From: Xenorhabdus nematophila ATCC 19061
Lineage (GTDB): Bacteria > Pseudomonadota > Gammaproteobacteria > Enterobacterales > Enterobacteriaceae
Length of the DNA: 64,000 bases
Assembly (NCBI RefSeq): GCF_000252955.1
Contig: NC_014228.1
Location: forward strand, 2,395,232 to 2,459,231
Direction: 5' to 3'
In this document: piece by piece, positions 10,201 to 20,000 of the stretch
How the letters are laid out: the number at the start of each line of letters is the position of its first letter
Position numbering within the stretch: position 1 is the first letter of the stretch
The notes under the pieces: model-generated
The model's input: only the letters and a program-made list of their open reading frames with translations
The model's database searches: none
What the model was told of the DNA's origin: nothing
Program-made: the position numbers and the translations under genes

Positions 10201-13200
10201 GGTAATGACAGCGTTTTGTAGATAACCTGCACCGGTTCAGAAAGACCTTTCCAGAAAATGCCGGTTCGCAACGCATCATGCCTCTGGACTATTTTATCCA
10301 ATGCCTGAATAAAGTTTTCCGCCTCAACGTTTGACGGAAATGAGTACAGCATCGGCGTCACATAAAGGTCAGATTGCCCGCACATCATGTGATGGAATAA
10401 GATCCCTTCCTGTAGTGGTGCCAAAGGATAAATGCCGGCAATATTCTGCTCACCTCCCGCTGATTGGGAGACTATCAAGGCCCGCTCAGTTTCCGACAGA
10501 GAAACCCTGCTTTCCAATGCCTCATGGGCCGTTAACTGAGGTGATTCTGGTGCGGTTACCTGTAGTTGTCTGGCCATATCCCGTAATTTCGGGTATTCAA
10601 ACAAGGCCCGAATATCCAATCGATAACCCTGTTTTTTAAGGCGGGATAACATCTTCATGCTCAACAATGAGTGACCACCCAACTCAAAGAAGTTGGCAAC
10701 CGCACTGACTTGTGCCAGTCCGAACAATGTCTGCCAGATTTCAGCCAACAGCGCCTCCTGTTCAGTGGCGGGCGCGATATATTCAATTTTCCGTTGAGCC
10801 ATAAAATCGGGTTCAGGCAGCGCCTTGCGATCGACTTTCCGGTTGGCCGTCAGTGGTATTTCTTCCAGCACAACAAAGGCCGCGGGAACCATATAGCCCG
10901 GCAACTGCTGACTTAACAGATGTTCGATCTCAGCCATGTTCTGCGGGCCATTAAGGGTGATATAAGCGGCCAAATATTTGTGATCCGGTTTATCCTCCCT
11001 CGCAATGACCACGGTATCGCGGATTGCAGGCAAGCTGCGCAATTTTGTTTCGATCTCACCTAACTCAATGCGGAATCCACGGATCTTCACCTGATGGTCA
11101 TCACGCCCGTAATATTGAATGTCTCCCGTCAGAGAGTAACGCCCTAAATCACCGGTCCGGTAGAGCTTTGGATAATGGTTTACATTTGGACAGCGGTTTA
11201 CAAAAGGATTATCAATAAAGCGTTCACGGGTCAGTTGCGTTTTGTTGATATAGCCCCGCGCAACACCATCACCGGCGACACAAATTTCACCCACCGCGCC
11301 AAAAGGCACAAGCTGCTGGTTTTTGTCCAATAAAAAGATTGCCGTATTCTGGACAGGGCGCCCGATACTGAGGGTGTCGCGCTGAAAATCGTCGGAAATA
11401 CAAGTATTGACCGTGTATTCAGTCGGCCCGTAGGCATTCACTAAACGGGGTAAATGCCCTGATCGCTGATACCATGCCATTACTTTATCCGGCTTAATCT
11501 GCTCACCTCCGACACTGATTTGGCGAATAGACTCTGGTATCAACACCGTATCTTCACTGACCACTTCATGCCAGAACGTGGTGGGTAAATTTACTGCACT
11601 GATCTGGTATTCCCGGCATTTTTGCCAAAAAGTGGCAACATCCACCAGCCAGTCTTCGCCACGTAAAACCAAAGTACTGCCATTGCCAAGCGCGCCAAAT
11701 ATTTCTTCGATAGACATATCAAAACTGAGGGCCGCAAATTGCAGTACCCGATCCTGTTTTGAATAAAGGTAGACATCTGCAAGCCCGGCCACCAGATTCA
11801 CCAATGCCCGATGTTCAATCATCACCCCTTTCGGCATCCCTGTAGAACCCGATGTATAAAGAACGTAAGCCAAGTGGGCAGAACATAAACCCAATTCAGC
11901 GACGGGAATATTATCGGTTGAAAGCCCCGCAAATGAGGCTGTCGTCACATCAATGCTGAATGGGCTGTTTTCAGGCAATCGTTCCTTGTTATGGCTGTTG
12001 GTGATCACCATTAAAGGTTGTGCATCATCAATAATATAAGCCAGTCTTTCTTGCGGGTACGCGGGATCGAGGGGCAAATAAGCACTGCCCGATTTCAAAA
12101 TGGCCAGTACCGACACAATCATGTCAATACTTCGTTCAATACATATCGCAATCATTGAATCCGGTCTTGCGCCCTGAGCAACCAGATAATGTGCCAGCTG
12201 ATTGGCTCTGGCATTAAGTTGCGCATAAGTCAGCTGTTGGTCAGCAAAGACCAGTGCAATGGCATCCGGTGTTTGCCCGGCAAACATTTCTATCCGTTGA
12301 TGAATACATTGGCTGCGGTCATACCCGACCGTTGTCTGGTTCAAATCATGCAGCAAATAGTCCTGCTCTTCCGGCGGCAATAAAGCTAAGACCCCCAGTT
12401 TTTCGAACGGAGAAGAAACAATACTTATCAGCAAAGTGGTAAAACGCACCGCCAGTCTCTTTATTGTCTCTTCTGCAAACAAATCCGTGTTGTACTCGAA
12501 ATTAAAAGTCAGGCCATCTTCTGTCTGGCTGGCATCCAGCGTCAATTCATACATCGCATTGCGGGTTTGTTCCTGTCTTGGCCATAAACTGAGCCCATCC
12601 AACTGCAACTCCACATGGTCATTCGTATTCATAGAAAACATGATTTGGAACAACGGCGAATAACGGGTGCTGCGTTCCGGCTGTAACCGTTCTACCAACA
12701 ACTCAAACGGGACATCTTGATAGCGCTGGGCAGCCAGATTTAATTCCCGGACTGATCTCAGGTAATCGAGAAACGATTGTTCCCGTTCACACGTACTGCG
12801 CAACACCAGCGTATTCATAAAACAGCCTATCAACGGCGCTAATGATGTCCGCGGACGGTTGGCTATCGGGGTTCCCACCACCATATCCTGTTGTCCGCTG
12901 TGACGACTGAGCAACACAGTGAACGCCGCATGTAATACCATAAAAAGCGTGCAGCCCTGCGTGATTGCCAGTTGCTGCAACCCTTTGCTGACTTCATTGC
13001 CCAGACTGAATTCATAACTGCGGCCATGACTGGTCTGGTTGATGGGTCGCCCGTAATCAAGGGGGAATCCATGTACCGGGGGTAAATCTGACAGTTGTTG
13101 CTGCCAATATTCCAGTCCTGCCGCTAACTGGGTTTCTCTCTCTGTGCTCTGTTGCCAGACCGCATAATCGGCATACTGAATCTCCAGAGCGGGGAACGGG

Positions 13201-16200
13201 TTGGCCCGGCCTTGACGATAAGCCTGATACAAGCCCATAAATTCCTTAACCAGCACTCCCATTGACCAGCCATCTGAAGCGATATGATGTATGTTAAATA
13301 ACAGTACGCCTTGCTCCGCCGAGGTGCTGATATAGCGGCAGCGCACCATGACATCCCGCGCTAAATCAAATCGGTAAGCCATTTCATTTTGAATGGCCTG
13401 CTCAACCCACGTTTCTTGTTGTATTTTATTTAGCGCACAAATATCTGACCGGGCTATCCCGAACGCCCATCCGGGCTTGATAACCTGCCAGGTTCCGTTC
13501 TCATCGCTATGGTAAACAGTACGCAGCACTTCGTGCCGATCTATGATGGTTTGCAGGGCCAGATTCGCGGTTGTCAGTTCAAATTTGCCGCTTACTGTAT
13601 AGGCTGACACCATATTGTAGGCGGTACTGTCACCGCCAAATTGCTCAACAAACCAGATCCGCTGCTGGGCGTAAGACTGGGGTAATAAATGTGTTTTGCG
13701 TTCAATAATGGGAATGGTTTGATAACGTTTATCTGACGCGGCATCAGACATTCTCTCTGCCAGTAACGCCACGGTTGCCGCTTCAAAGATATCTCTTACC
13801 TGTAAACTGCATTGAAATTGCTCATTAATCTTTGTAATCACCTGAGTCGCAATTAATGAGTGGCCGCCCGCCATAAAAAAATTGTCATCCCTGCCTATTT
13901 GCTCAACACCCAGCATTTCGCCCCAAATAGTTGCCAATGCTTTTTCTGTTTCACCGATGGGCGGTGTACTGGCTTTAACAGCAATATCACTGTCTTGTGG
14001 CGCGGGAAGCGCTTTGCGGTCAATCTTGTTATTTAGTGTGAGCGGGAATGTTTCGAGTTGAATAATTGCCCGTGGCAACATATAAGTCGGCAATGTTTGC
14101 TCAAGATGTTGACGTAACGCATCAATATCAATGTGTTGTTCAGCAACCACATAACCCGCCAGATATTGGCGTGTTTGCTGATCACTGAGCGCCACCACCA
14201 CAGAACCGGTTATCTGTGGAAACAGGTTAATCACCTGTTCAATTTCACCCAGTTCAATTCGGTGACCACGTAACTTCACCTGATAATCATTTCTGCCCAG
14301 ATACACAAGGGAACCTTCAGTGGTGTAACGGGCAAGATCACCGGTTTGATACACCCTGACAGGGATATCATCAGAAAATGTCAGGTGGATAAATCGCTCA
14401 TCAGTCAAATCTTCACGTTTAAAATAACCTTCAGCGAGTCCATCTCCACCAATGAATAATTCACCCACTGCCCCAAAAGGCACGGGTTTTCGTTGTTCAT
14501 CAAGTAAATAAACGGTGGTGTTGTTTAACGGTAAACCAATCGTAACAAGTTGCTGCTCAAGTTGTTGTGCATCCAGTTTGGCAATGGTTGACCAAACAGT
14601 GGTTTCCGTCGGGCCGTACATATTCCAGAGCGTGCCGCCTTTGCTTAACAATGCCGTGGCTGTCACTAATGGCAAGGATTCGCCACCACTGATCATTTTT
14701 AACGACGAACGCCCCTGCCAGCCCGATTCAAGCAGCATATTCCAGGTTGTTGGCGTCGCTTGTAACAGTGAAATGTGATGTTGTTCGAGCAATGTCATCA
14801 GCCTGACGGGATCTTTCACATCCTGCCTCGCTGCCACAACACAAGTGGCACCGGACAGCCAAGGCAGATAAAGCTCCAACACGGCAATATCAAAGGAAAT
14901 TGTCGTGATGGCTAAAATGTTGTCCTGTGCCATACACTGCAAGTTATCTTGCATTGAGATCAAGAAGTTATTTACGGCAGAATGGCTGACCATGACCCCT
15001 TTGGGCTTGCCTGTAGAACCCGAAGTGTAAATCACGTAGGCAAGCGCAGAGGCTGTTAATCCGATTGACTGTTTAGGAATATTGGTCATGGGTGACTGAC
15101 TCAGATCAATGTGATCCAACAGGCAGGATAATTGCGCAAAACCGACTAATCGTGATGCACATTCGCGATGGCTGATAATACATTGTGGCTCTGTATCTGC
15201 CAGCATGTACTGCACTCTGTCGTCAGGAAAGTCAGGATCAACCGGAACATAGGCCGCGCCTGCTTTCATCACTGCCAATAACGCTGTGATCATGTCAATG
15301 CCCCTTGGCAATAACACAGCAACCCGTCCCCCCGTTGAAACGCCCTGAGTTCTTAATTGATGTGCCAACCGATTGGCTCTGGCATTCAGTTGGGTATACG
15401 TCAACTGCTGGTCACCAAAAACCAGGGCTATGGCATCCGGTGTTTGCTCGGCAAACATTTCTATCCATTCATGGATACATTGGCTGCGGTCATACTCTGC
15501 CGTTGTCTGGTTCAAATCATGCAGTAAGTAGTCTTGTTCTGCCGCTGGCAACAACGCTAAATCACACAATTTTTCAGCCGGAGAAGAGACGATGCTTTTC
15601 AACAAAGTTTTAAAACGTATGGCCAGTCGTTTGATGGTCTCTTCCGCAAACAAATCCGTGTTGTACTCGACATTAAACGTCAGTCCATCCTCTGTCTGGT
15701 TCGCCTCCAGCGTCAATTCATACATCGCATTGCAGGTCTGCTCTGGCCTCGGCCATAGACTTAACCCATCCAACTGCAATTCCACATTGTCATTTGTGTC
15801 CATAGAAAACATAATCTGGAACAACGGCGAATGGCGGGTATTACGTTCGGGCTGTAACCGTTCGACCAATAACTCAAACGGAACATTTTGATGCTGCAAT
15901 GCCGCCAGATTAACTTCCCGAATCATAGCCAAATAATCGATAAACGGTTGCTCAAGCTCACACTCGCTGCGCAATACCAGTGTATTCATGAAACAGCCTA
16001 TCAAGGGTGTTAATGATGCCTGTAAACGATTGGCTACCGGCATTCCCACCACAATATCCCGCTGCCCGCTGTGACGACTGAGTAATACGGTGAATGCCGC
16101 ATGGAGAACCATAAAAAGCGTACAGTTCTGTGTTAATGCGAGCTGCTGCAACCCGTTGCCAAGTTCATTGTCCAGACTGAATTTATGGCTGCGGCCATGA

Positions 16201-17081
16201 CTGGTCTGGTTGGCGGGTCGCCTGTAATCCAGAGGCAACCCATGTACCGGAGGCAAATTCGATAATTGTTGTTGCCAATACGCCAGTCCTGCGGCCAGCT
16301 GAGCCTCCCTTGCGGCACTGCGCTGCCAGACTGCATAATCAGCATACTGAATCGCCAGCTTCGGTAATGGGTTAGCCTGTCCCTGACAATAAGCCTGATA
16401 CAAACTGGCAAATTCCCGGATCAATATCCCTATTGACCAGCCATCCGAAGCAATATGATGTATGTTAAATAACAGTACGCCTTGTTCTGCCGAGGTGCTG
16501 ATATAGCGGCAGCGCGCCATGACATCCCGCGTTAAATCAAACCGGTAATCCATTTCATCTTGAATGGCCTGCTCAATCCACGTTTCTTGTTGTGCTTCAT
16601 TCAGGGTACAAATATCTGACTGGACTATTTCAAATAACCATTCCGGCTTAATGGCCTGCCAGGTTCCGTTCTCATCGCTAAGGTAAACTGTCCGCAACAC
16701 TTCGTGCCGGTCAATAATGGTGTGCAAAGCCTGATTCGCGGCTGCCAGTTCAAACTTACCGCTTACCGTATAGGCCGATACCATGTTATAGGCCGTACTT
16801 GCACCACCGAATTGATCGATAAACCAAATACGCTGCTGAGCAGAACTTAAAGGCAAGGGTTGGGATCTCGGCACGGGTTTAAGCGCTATTTTGTTGCCAG
16901 AAACATCCGCCTTGCCTTGATCGAGAAACGCTATCAATTCAGCTTTATGAGCCTTGATTTTAGTTTTCAGCTCCTCCGGGAAGTGAGTCCCCTTAAGTCT
17001 GAATCCTAATTTCCCTGCGTCACTAAACAGCAGTACCCCCTGTTCGTAAGCATCCTGGACTAATTTCAGCATATCCATCAT
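7248..17081 (-). CDS. NRPS, three modules: docking-C-A-T-C-A-T-C/E-A-T, predicted Gly-Orn-Pro
   Basis: Three-module NRPS of about 3277 residues. An ATG overlaps the upstream TGA (ATGA) behind a strong AGGGGG; other in-frame ATGs lie 6 nt upstream and 3 nt downstream. Order: TubC_N-type docking domain (about 1-58), C (75-505), A (540-1040), T (near 1105), C (1170-1600), A (1610-2130), T (near 2180), dual C/E-type condensation (2265-2690), A (2700-3190), T (near 3240). The third condensation domain has the dual-type signatures PLAPLQEGILFHH and HHLISDH instead of HHxxxDG, so it should epimerise the second residue. Pocket readings: module 1 D-I-L-Q-I-G-M-V-W-K, close to the known Gly code DILQLGLIWK; module 2 D-M-E-N-S-G-A-V-N-K, close to the Orn code DMENLGLINK; module 3 D-M-E-N-V-S-H-V-V-K, sharing HVVK with the Pro code. 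This predicts Gly-D-Orn-Pro, residues 4-6 of odilorhabdin. The first two C domains are near-duplicates. Confidence 0.95.
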   Translation of the reverse strand: MMDMLKLVQDAYEQGVLLFSDAGKLGFRLKGTHFPEELKTKIKAHKAELIAFLDQGKADVSGNKIALKPVPRSQPLPLSSAQQRIWFIDQFGGASTAYNMVSAYTVSGKFELAAANQALHTIIDRHEVLRTVYLSDENGTWQAIKPEWLFEIVQSDICTLNEAQQETWIEQAIQDEMDYRFDLTRDVMARCRYISTSAEQGVLLFNIHHIASDGWSIGILIREFASLYQAYCQGQANPLPKLAIQYADYAVWQRSAAREAQLAAGLAYWQQQLSNLPPVHGLPLDYRRPANQTSHGRSHKFSLDNELGNGLQQLALTQNCTLFMVLHAAFTVLLSRHSGQRDIVVGMPVANRLQASLTPLIGCFMNTLVLRSECELEQPFIDYLAMIREVNLAALQHQNVPFELLVERLQPERNTRHSPLFQIMFSMDTNDNVELQLDGLSLWPRPEQTCNAMYELTLEANQTEDGLTFNVEYNTDLFAEETIKRLAIRFKTLLKSIVSSPAEKLCDLALLPAAEQDYLLHDLNQTTAEYDRSQCIHEWIEMFAEQTPDAIALVFGDQQLTYTQLNARANRLAHQLRTQGVSTGGRVAVLLPRGIDMITALLAVMKAGAAYVPVDPDFPDDRVQYMLADTEPQCIISHRECASRLVGFAQLSCLLDHIDLSQSPMTNIPKQSIGLTASALAYVIYTSGSTGKPKGVMVSHSAVNNFLISMQDNLQCMAQDNILAITTISFDIAVLELYLPWLSGATCVVAARQDVKDPVRLMTLLEQHHISLLQATPTTWNMLLESGWQGRSSLKMISGGESLPLVTATALLSKGGTLWNMYGPTETTVWSTIAKLDAQQLEQQLVTIGLPLNNTTVYLLDEQRKPVPFGAVGELFIGGDGLAEGYFKREDLTDERFIHLTFSDDIPVRVYQTGDLARYTTEGSLVYLGRNDYQVKLRGHRIELGEIEQVINLFPQITGSVVVALSDQQTRQYLAGYVVAEQHIDIDALRQHLEQTLPTYMLPRAIIQLETFPLTLNNKIDRKALPAPQDSDIAVKASTPPIGETEKALATIWGEMLGVEQIGRDDNFFMAGGHSLIATQVITKINEQFQCSLQVRDIFEAATVALLAERMSDAASDKRYQTIPIIERKTHLLPQSYAQQRIWFVEQFGGDSTAYNMVSAYTVSGKFELTTANLALQTIIDRHEVLRTVYHSDENGTWQVIKPGWAFGIARSDICALNKIQQETWVEQAIQNEMAYRFDLARDVMVRCRYISTSAEQGVLLFNIHHIASDGWSMGVLVKEFMGLYQAYRQGRANPFPALEIQYADYAVWQQSTERETQLAAGLEYWQQQLSDLPPVHGFPLDYGRPINQTSHGRSYEFSLGNEVSKGLQQLAITQGCTLFMVLHAAFTVLLSRHSGQQDMVVGTPIANRPRTSLAPLIGCFMNTLVLRSTCEREQSFLDYLRSVRELNLAAQRYQDVPFELLVERLQPERSTRYSPLFQIMFSMNTNDHVELQLDGLSLWPRQEQTRNAMYELTLDASQTEDGLTFNFEYNTDLFAEETIKRLAVRFTTLLISIVSSPFEKLGVLALLPPEEQDYLLHDLNQTTVGYDRSQCIHQRIEMFAGQTPDAIALVFADQQLTYAQLNARANQLAHYLVAQGARPDSMIAICIERSIDMIVSVLAILKSGSAYLPLDPAYPQERLAYIIDDAQPLMVITNSHNKERLPENSPFSIDVTTASFAGLSTDNIPVAELGLCSAHLAYVLYTSGSTGMPKGVMIEHRALVNLVAGLADVYLYSKQDRVLQFAALSFDMSIEEIFGALGNGSTLVLRGEDWLVDVATFWQKCREYQISAVNLPTTFWHEVVSEDTVLIPESIRQISVGGEQIKPDKVMAWYQRSGHLPRLVNAYGPTEYTVNTCISDDFQRDTLSIGRPVQNTAIFLLDKNQQLVPFGAVGEICVAGDGVARGYINKTQLTRERFIDNPFVNRCPNVNHYPKLYRTGDLGRYSLTGDIQYYGRDDHQVKIRGFRIELGEIETKLRSLPAIRDTVVIAREDKPDHKYLAAYITLNGPQNMAEIEHLLSQQLPGYMVPAAFVVLEEIPLTANRKVDRKALPEPDFMAQRKIEYIAPATEQEALLAEIWQTLFGLAQVSAVANFFELGGHSLLSMKMLSRLKKQGYRLDIRALFEYPKLRDMARQLQVTAPESPQLTAHEALESRVSLSETERALIVSQSAGGEQNIAGIYPLAPLQEGILFHHMMCGQSDLYVTPMLYSFPSNVEAENFIQALDKIVQRHDALRTGIFWKGLSEPVQVIYKTLSLPITEIELRDDVDIRQQLVPFMEPSQQWMDVAQAPLVRISRFIDRQQKQFYVLVQEHHLISDHVSLEIIQEELLTILTGDEASLPEALSYREFVLNAISQTDTKAAQQFFTAQLAGIDEITAPFGITSGMADNNTFTEIQIELPVDLSAEIRRSSSVRQISPALIFHMAWALVLAKTSGTKDVVFGTVLSGRLQGVDNIERVVGLFINTLPLRINLSQLSVAQLMQEMQQKLVSLLQFEQIPTAIAEQCSNLASSGSLFDSILNYRHSEVSGKTSELHQRWQKTGIELVEVKERTNYPITLSIDDFGDDFSVTAQIDKRLDAERLVEYLINASRQLVAALQSQTQVAVLSLDILDSEERLFLLHSLNQTVLPYDRSQTLIDRFEAQVRATPDETALNFAGGAMTYRELNEQANQLAQHLLNKGAKVNTPVVMFIERSFEMVMTVIAILKTGAGYVPLDTSLPTERLNIILGDLPNEILVTTCALSDRFAAKRQNIVLLDDPGTVALLDNQPTHNLAIEYSLDDLGYVLYTSGSTGKPKAIEMPQRALNNLLLGISRLEPALTGANRWLQFSSIGFDMSFEDIFMPLLSGGSVQLIDKSTQLDIRLLAQQIQQAQLQILNLPYAVLQNLAEYSSAHDLQFPALRAIVSSAERLKITASIRQFFTTHDQCQLVNHYGPAETHVVTSKTLQGEPASWPDLPTIGRSLPNLACYILDEYLQPVPLGAIGELYLAGDCLSRGYYQQPQLTAERYLDCDWVLGKRLYRTGDLASFHQNGEINYLGRNDHLVKIRGFRVELGEIETQLSQFDGITGAVVMAIDTGAGDKQLIAYFSAANPLYLPEIKAYLSTVLPDYMLPSAYVQMTAFPLNTNGKVDRRHLPPPSADNFVKAEYIAPVTELEQRVAEIWQGLLQQDKVSMADSFFDLGGHSLLAMKLISRIEQTFSVEVPIAIVFEKSRLAQLCDWLEKERVIQRNKSVGAVVEKYNVTEW

Positions 17082-20000
17082 AACCATCCCCCTTCCCCTG
17101 CTGTGATTAGCTCACTTTTGATTTTTTCTTGTAATTGCTGGTTGCAAATTAATTGCGCAAGCTCTGGCAGGTTAGGTGTATGAAAGACCTGCATAACACT
17201 AAACTCAATGGAGAATACGCTATTGATTTCAGCGGCTAATTTGATTGCCAATAATGAGTGACCGCCTATTGCGAAGAAGTTATCGTTACGCGATACCTGA
17301 CTGATATTCAGGACTGCCTGCCAAATTTCAGCTAATAGGGTTTCTGTCTCACCCATCGGCTCAACAAAATCATCACTCGTATCGTGGGTAATATTTAATT
17401 CAGGCCATATTTTGTGATCGGGCTTACTGTGGATGCACGCATTGTCAGAATAATCTGCACGAGTGTCCTTGAGGGTATGCAGTAAATATTGGGTTTCTGC
17501 CTCTGACAACATCGGTAAATCAGCAGGTGAAACAGAGGCAAGATCTGTCTCCGCCACTTTGGCCAGACCGCCCAGCAAACGCGATAAATGGTCATTAAGT
17601 TGTTCAATATGTTGATGGCTGAATAAACTGGTGTCATAAGTCCAGTGCATAAACAGCCCCTGATCACGCATACTCAGCTCAAGATCAAGGTCAAACTGAG
17701 CCAGAATATAGTTGGGTGTTATTGCACTTAATTCGACTTCCGGCAGGTTAAAAGCCGCGGTGTTAACGTCATGATCCAATCCATAATCCGTATTCATCGT
17801 CAACATGATCTGGAACAACGGGGTATATGCCGTATTCCGGGTTACCAGCAACCGTTCAACCAACTGCTCAAATGGCACATCCTGATTCTGCTGAGCATCC
17901 AGATGCACTTGCCTGATGTGGGCAAAGTAATCACTCAGCGCCCCCTGTCGGGTATCCACACGCAGTATCAAGGTATTGACAAAGAAGCCGATAAGCCTCT
18001 CCAGCTCTGGCTGCAAACGGTTAGCCACCGGCGTACCTATGACAATATCATGGCTGTTACTGTGACGGGACAGCACTAATGCCAGTGCGGCATGGAATAG
18101 CATGAACGGTGTCATTTGGTGCCGTCTGGCCAAACTCACCAGTGAACGTGTCGTCTCTTCCGGCAACATGCTTACTACCACCGCCCCTTGATACTGCCTC
18201 ACCTTCGGCCTTGGCCTGTCCAGCGGCAAATTATGTACCGGCGGAAGCCCACTTAATTGCTGTTTCCAATAGTTGATTTGAGACGCTAAATATTCACCTT
18301 GCAACCTGCTGCGCTGCCAAACCGCAAAATCAACATATTGGATCTCAAGATCGTCTATTTCGAAATGTTTCCCGTTACTGATAGCTTCATAGCGACCAAT
18401 AAATTCACGGATCAGAATATCTTCGGACCAGCCATCAGACGCAATATGATGAGCGTTAAACAGTAATACGCCGTTATTGGCCTGACGTTGAATGAAAGTA
18501 GCCCGAATCATTAAATCGTTGCTTAAGTCAAAGATCCGGCTGATATCTTCTGTCATTAATTCCGCAACATGCCAATCTTGCTGCTCTTTAGACAGATAGC
18601 TCAGGTCAACATAATTGAGGCGCAGTTCTCTGCCTGATAAAACCTGCTGGAATGGTCTACCCTCTTGCTTAATGTAAACCGTACGTAATATTTCATGGCG
18701 TTCGATGATCTGATTCAGTGCGAGTTCGGCTGCCCGAATGTCAAATTTGCCCTTAACGGCAAATGCAACGGGCATATTGTATTCCGCACTATTTTGATCA
18801 ATTTGGCTAAGGATCCACAGGCGTTCTTGCGCAAATGACAGAGGCAGTAGTTCATCGTTCCTCGGCTGTTTCTGAATTGAATCAACAACGGTTTTGACAG
18901 TCTGTTGTTTAAGCATGGTGGCAAGTTCAATCAATGTTGGATGATCGAACATGGCTTTAACAGCAATATCACGCCCAAGTTCTGCACGTATCTTGGAAAT
19001 GACCCGGATAACCAACAAAGAATGGCCTCCGAGGTGGAAAAAGTTGTCGTTTCGACCAATCTGGTCAACATTAAGTACTGATTGCCAGATGTCTGCTAAC
19101 GATTGTTCAAGTTCAGTCGCTGGTTCAGCCCATTTGGCATGATGATTAATGAAACCTGGCTGAGGCAGTGCGTGACGATTAATCTTATCCGCCGCATTCA
19201 ACGGCATTTTATCCAGGATTTCATAGTAAGCCGGGATCATATAATCGGGTAAATAATGATTTAATCCCTGTTTAATCTCGTCAATAGAGGACGATACCTG
19301 AGCGGCATGGCTCGCTAAGACTAAATACGCGACCAGACAATTTTCACCGACTCTGTCTTTATGGACGAGAACCGCCGCTTCTGTCACCTGAGGTAATTTC
19401 ACCAACGCCGATTCGATTTCGCCCAGTTCAACACGGAAGCCGCGGATCTTTACTTGATTATCAATACGCCCGATGAGTTCCAGATACCCATCAGCCCGCC
19501 AGTAGCCTAAATCTCCGGTACGGTAAAGTTTGGTTCCGTGCCCTCCCATTGCGTAAAAAGGATTATCTTTAAAACTGTCCGCTGTTTTTTCAGGATTATT
19601 CCAATAACCTTTTCCTACACCGATACCCGATACGCACAATTCACCAACAACATTAACAGGCAGGATCTGCATATGTTGATCCAGCACATACATGGTTAAG
19701 TTCGGTAATGGCTTACCGACAGGAATATTTTTAACCTGTTCAGTTAGCGGTTCATCGATAATAAAATAGGTAATATCATCAGATGCTTCACTGGGCCCGT
19801 AGCCATTCATCACCGGAATTTGAGGATAATTTTGTAACCAGCGGTTAACTAAAGGCACCGGACAAGGTTCCGCGATAATCATTAACCATTTCAGATCGGG
19901 TAATGGTATTGATACTCCGCCTTTATTAAGAAAGTGTTCCAGTAATATTTTTAATACCGAGGGCGCAGTTTGAATCAAGTGAATCTGTTCGTTTTGCAAT

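Noticed and set aside
8564..16411. Many open frames of 60-100 codons on both strands within the NRPS genes
   Set aside because: They are other-frame shadows of the synthetase genes, with repeated low-quality translations and no ribosome-binding sites.
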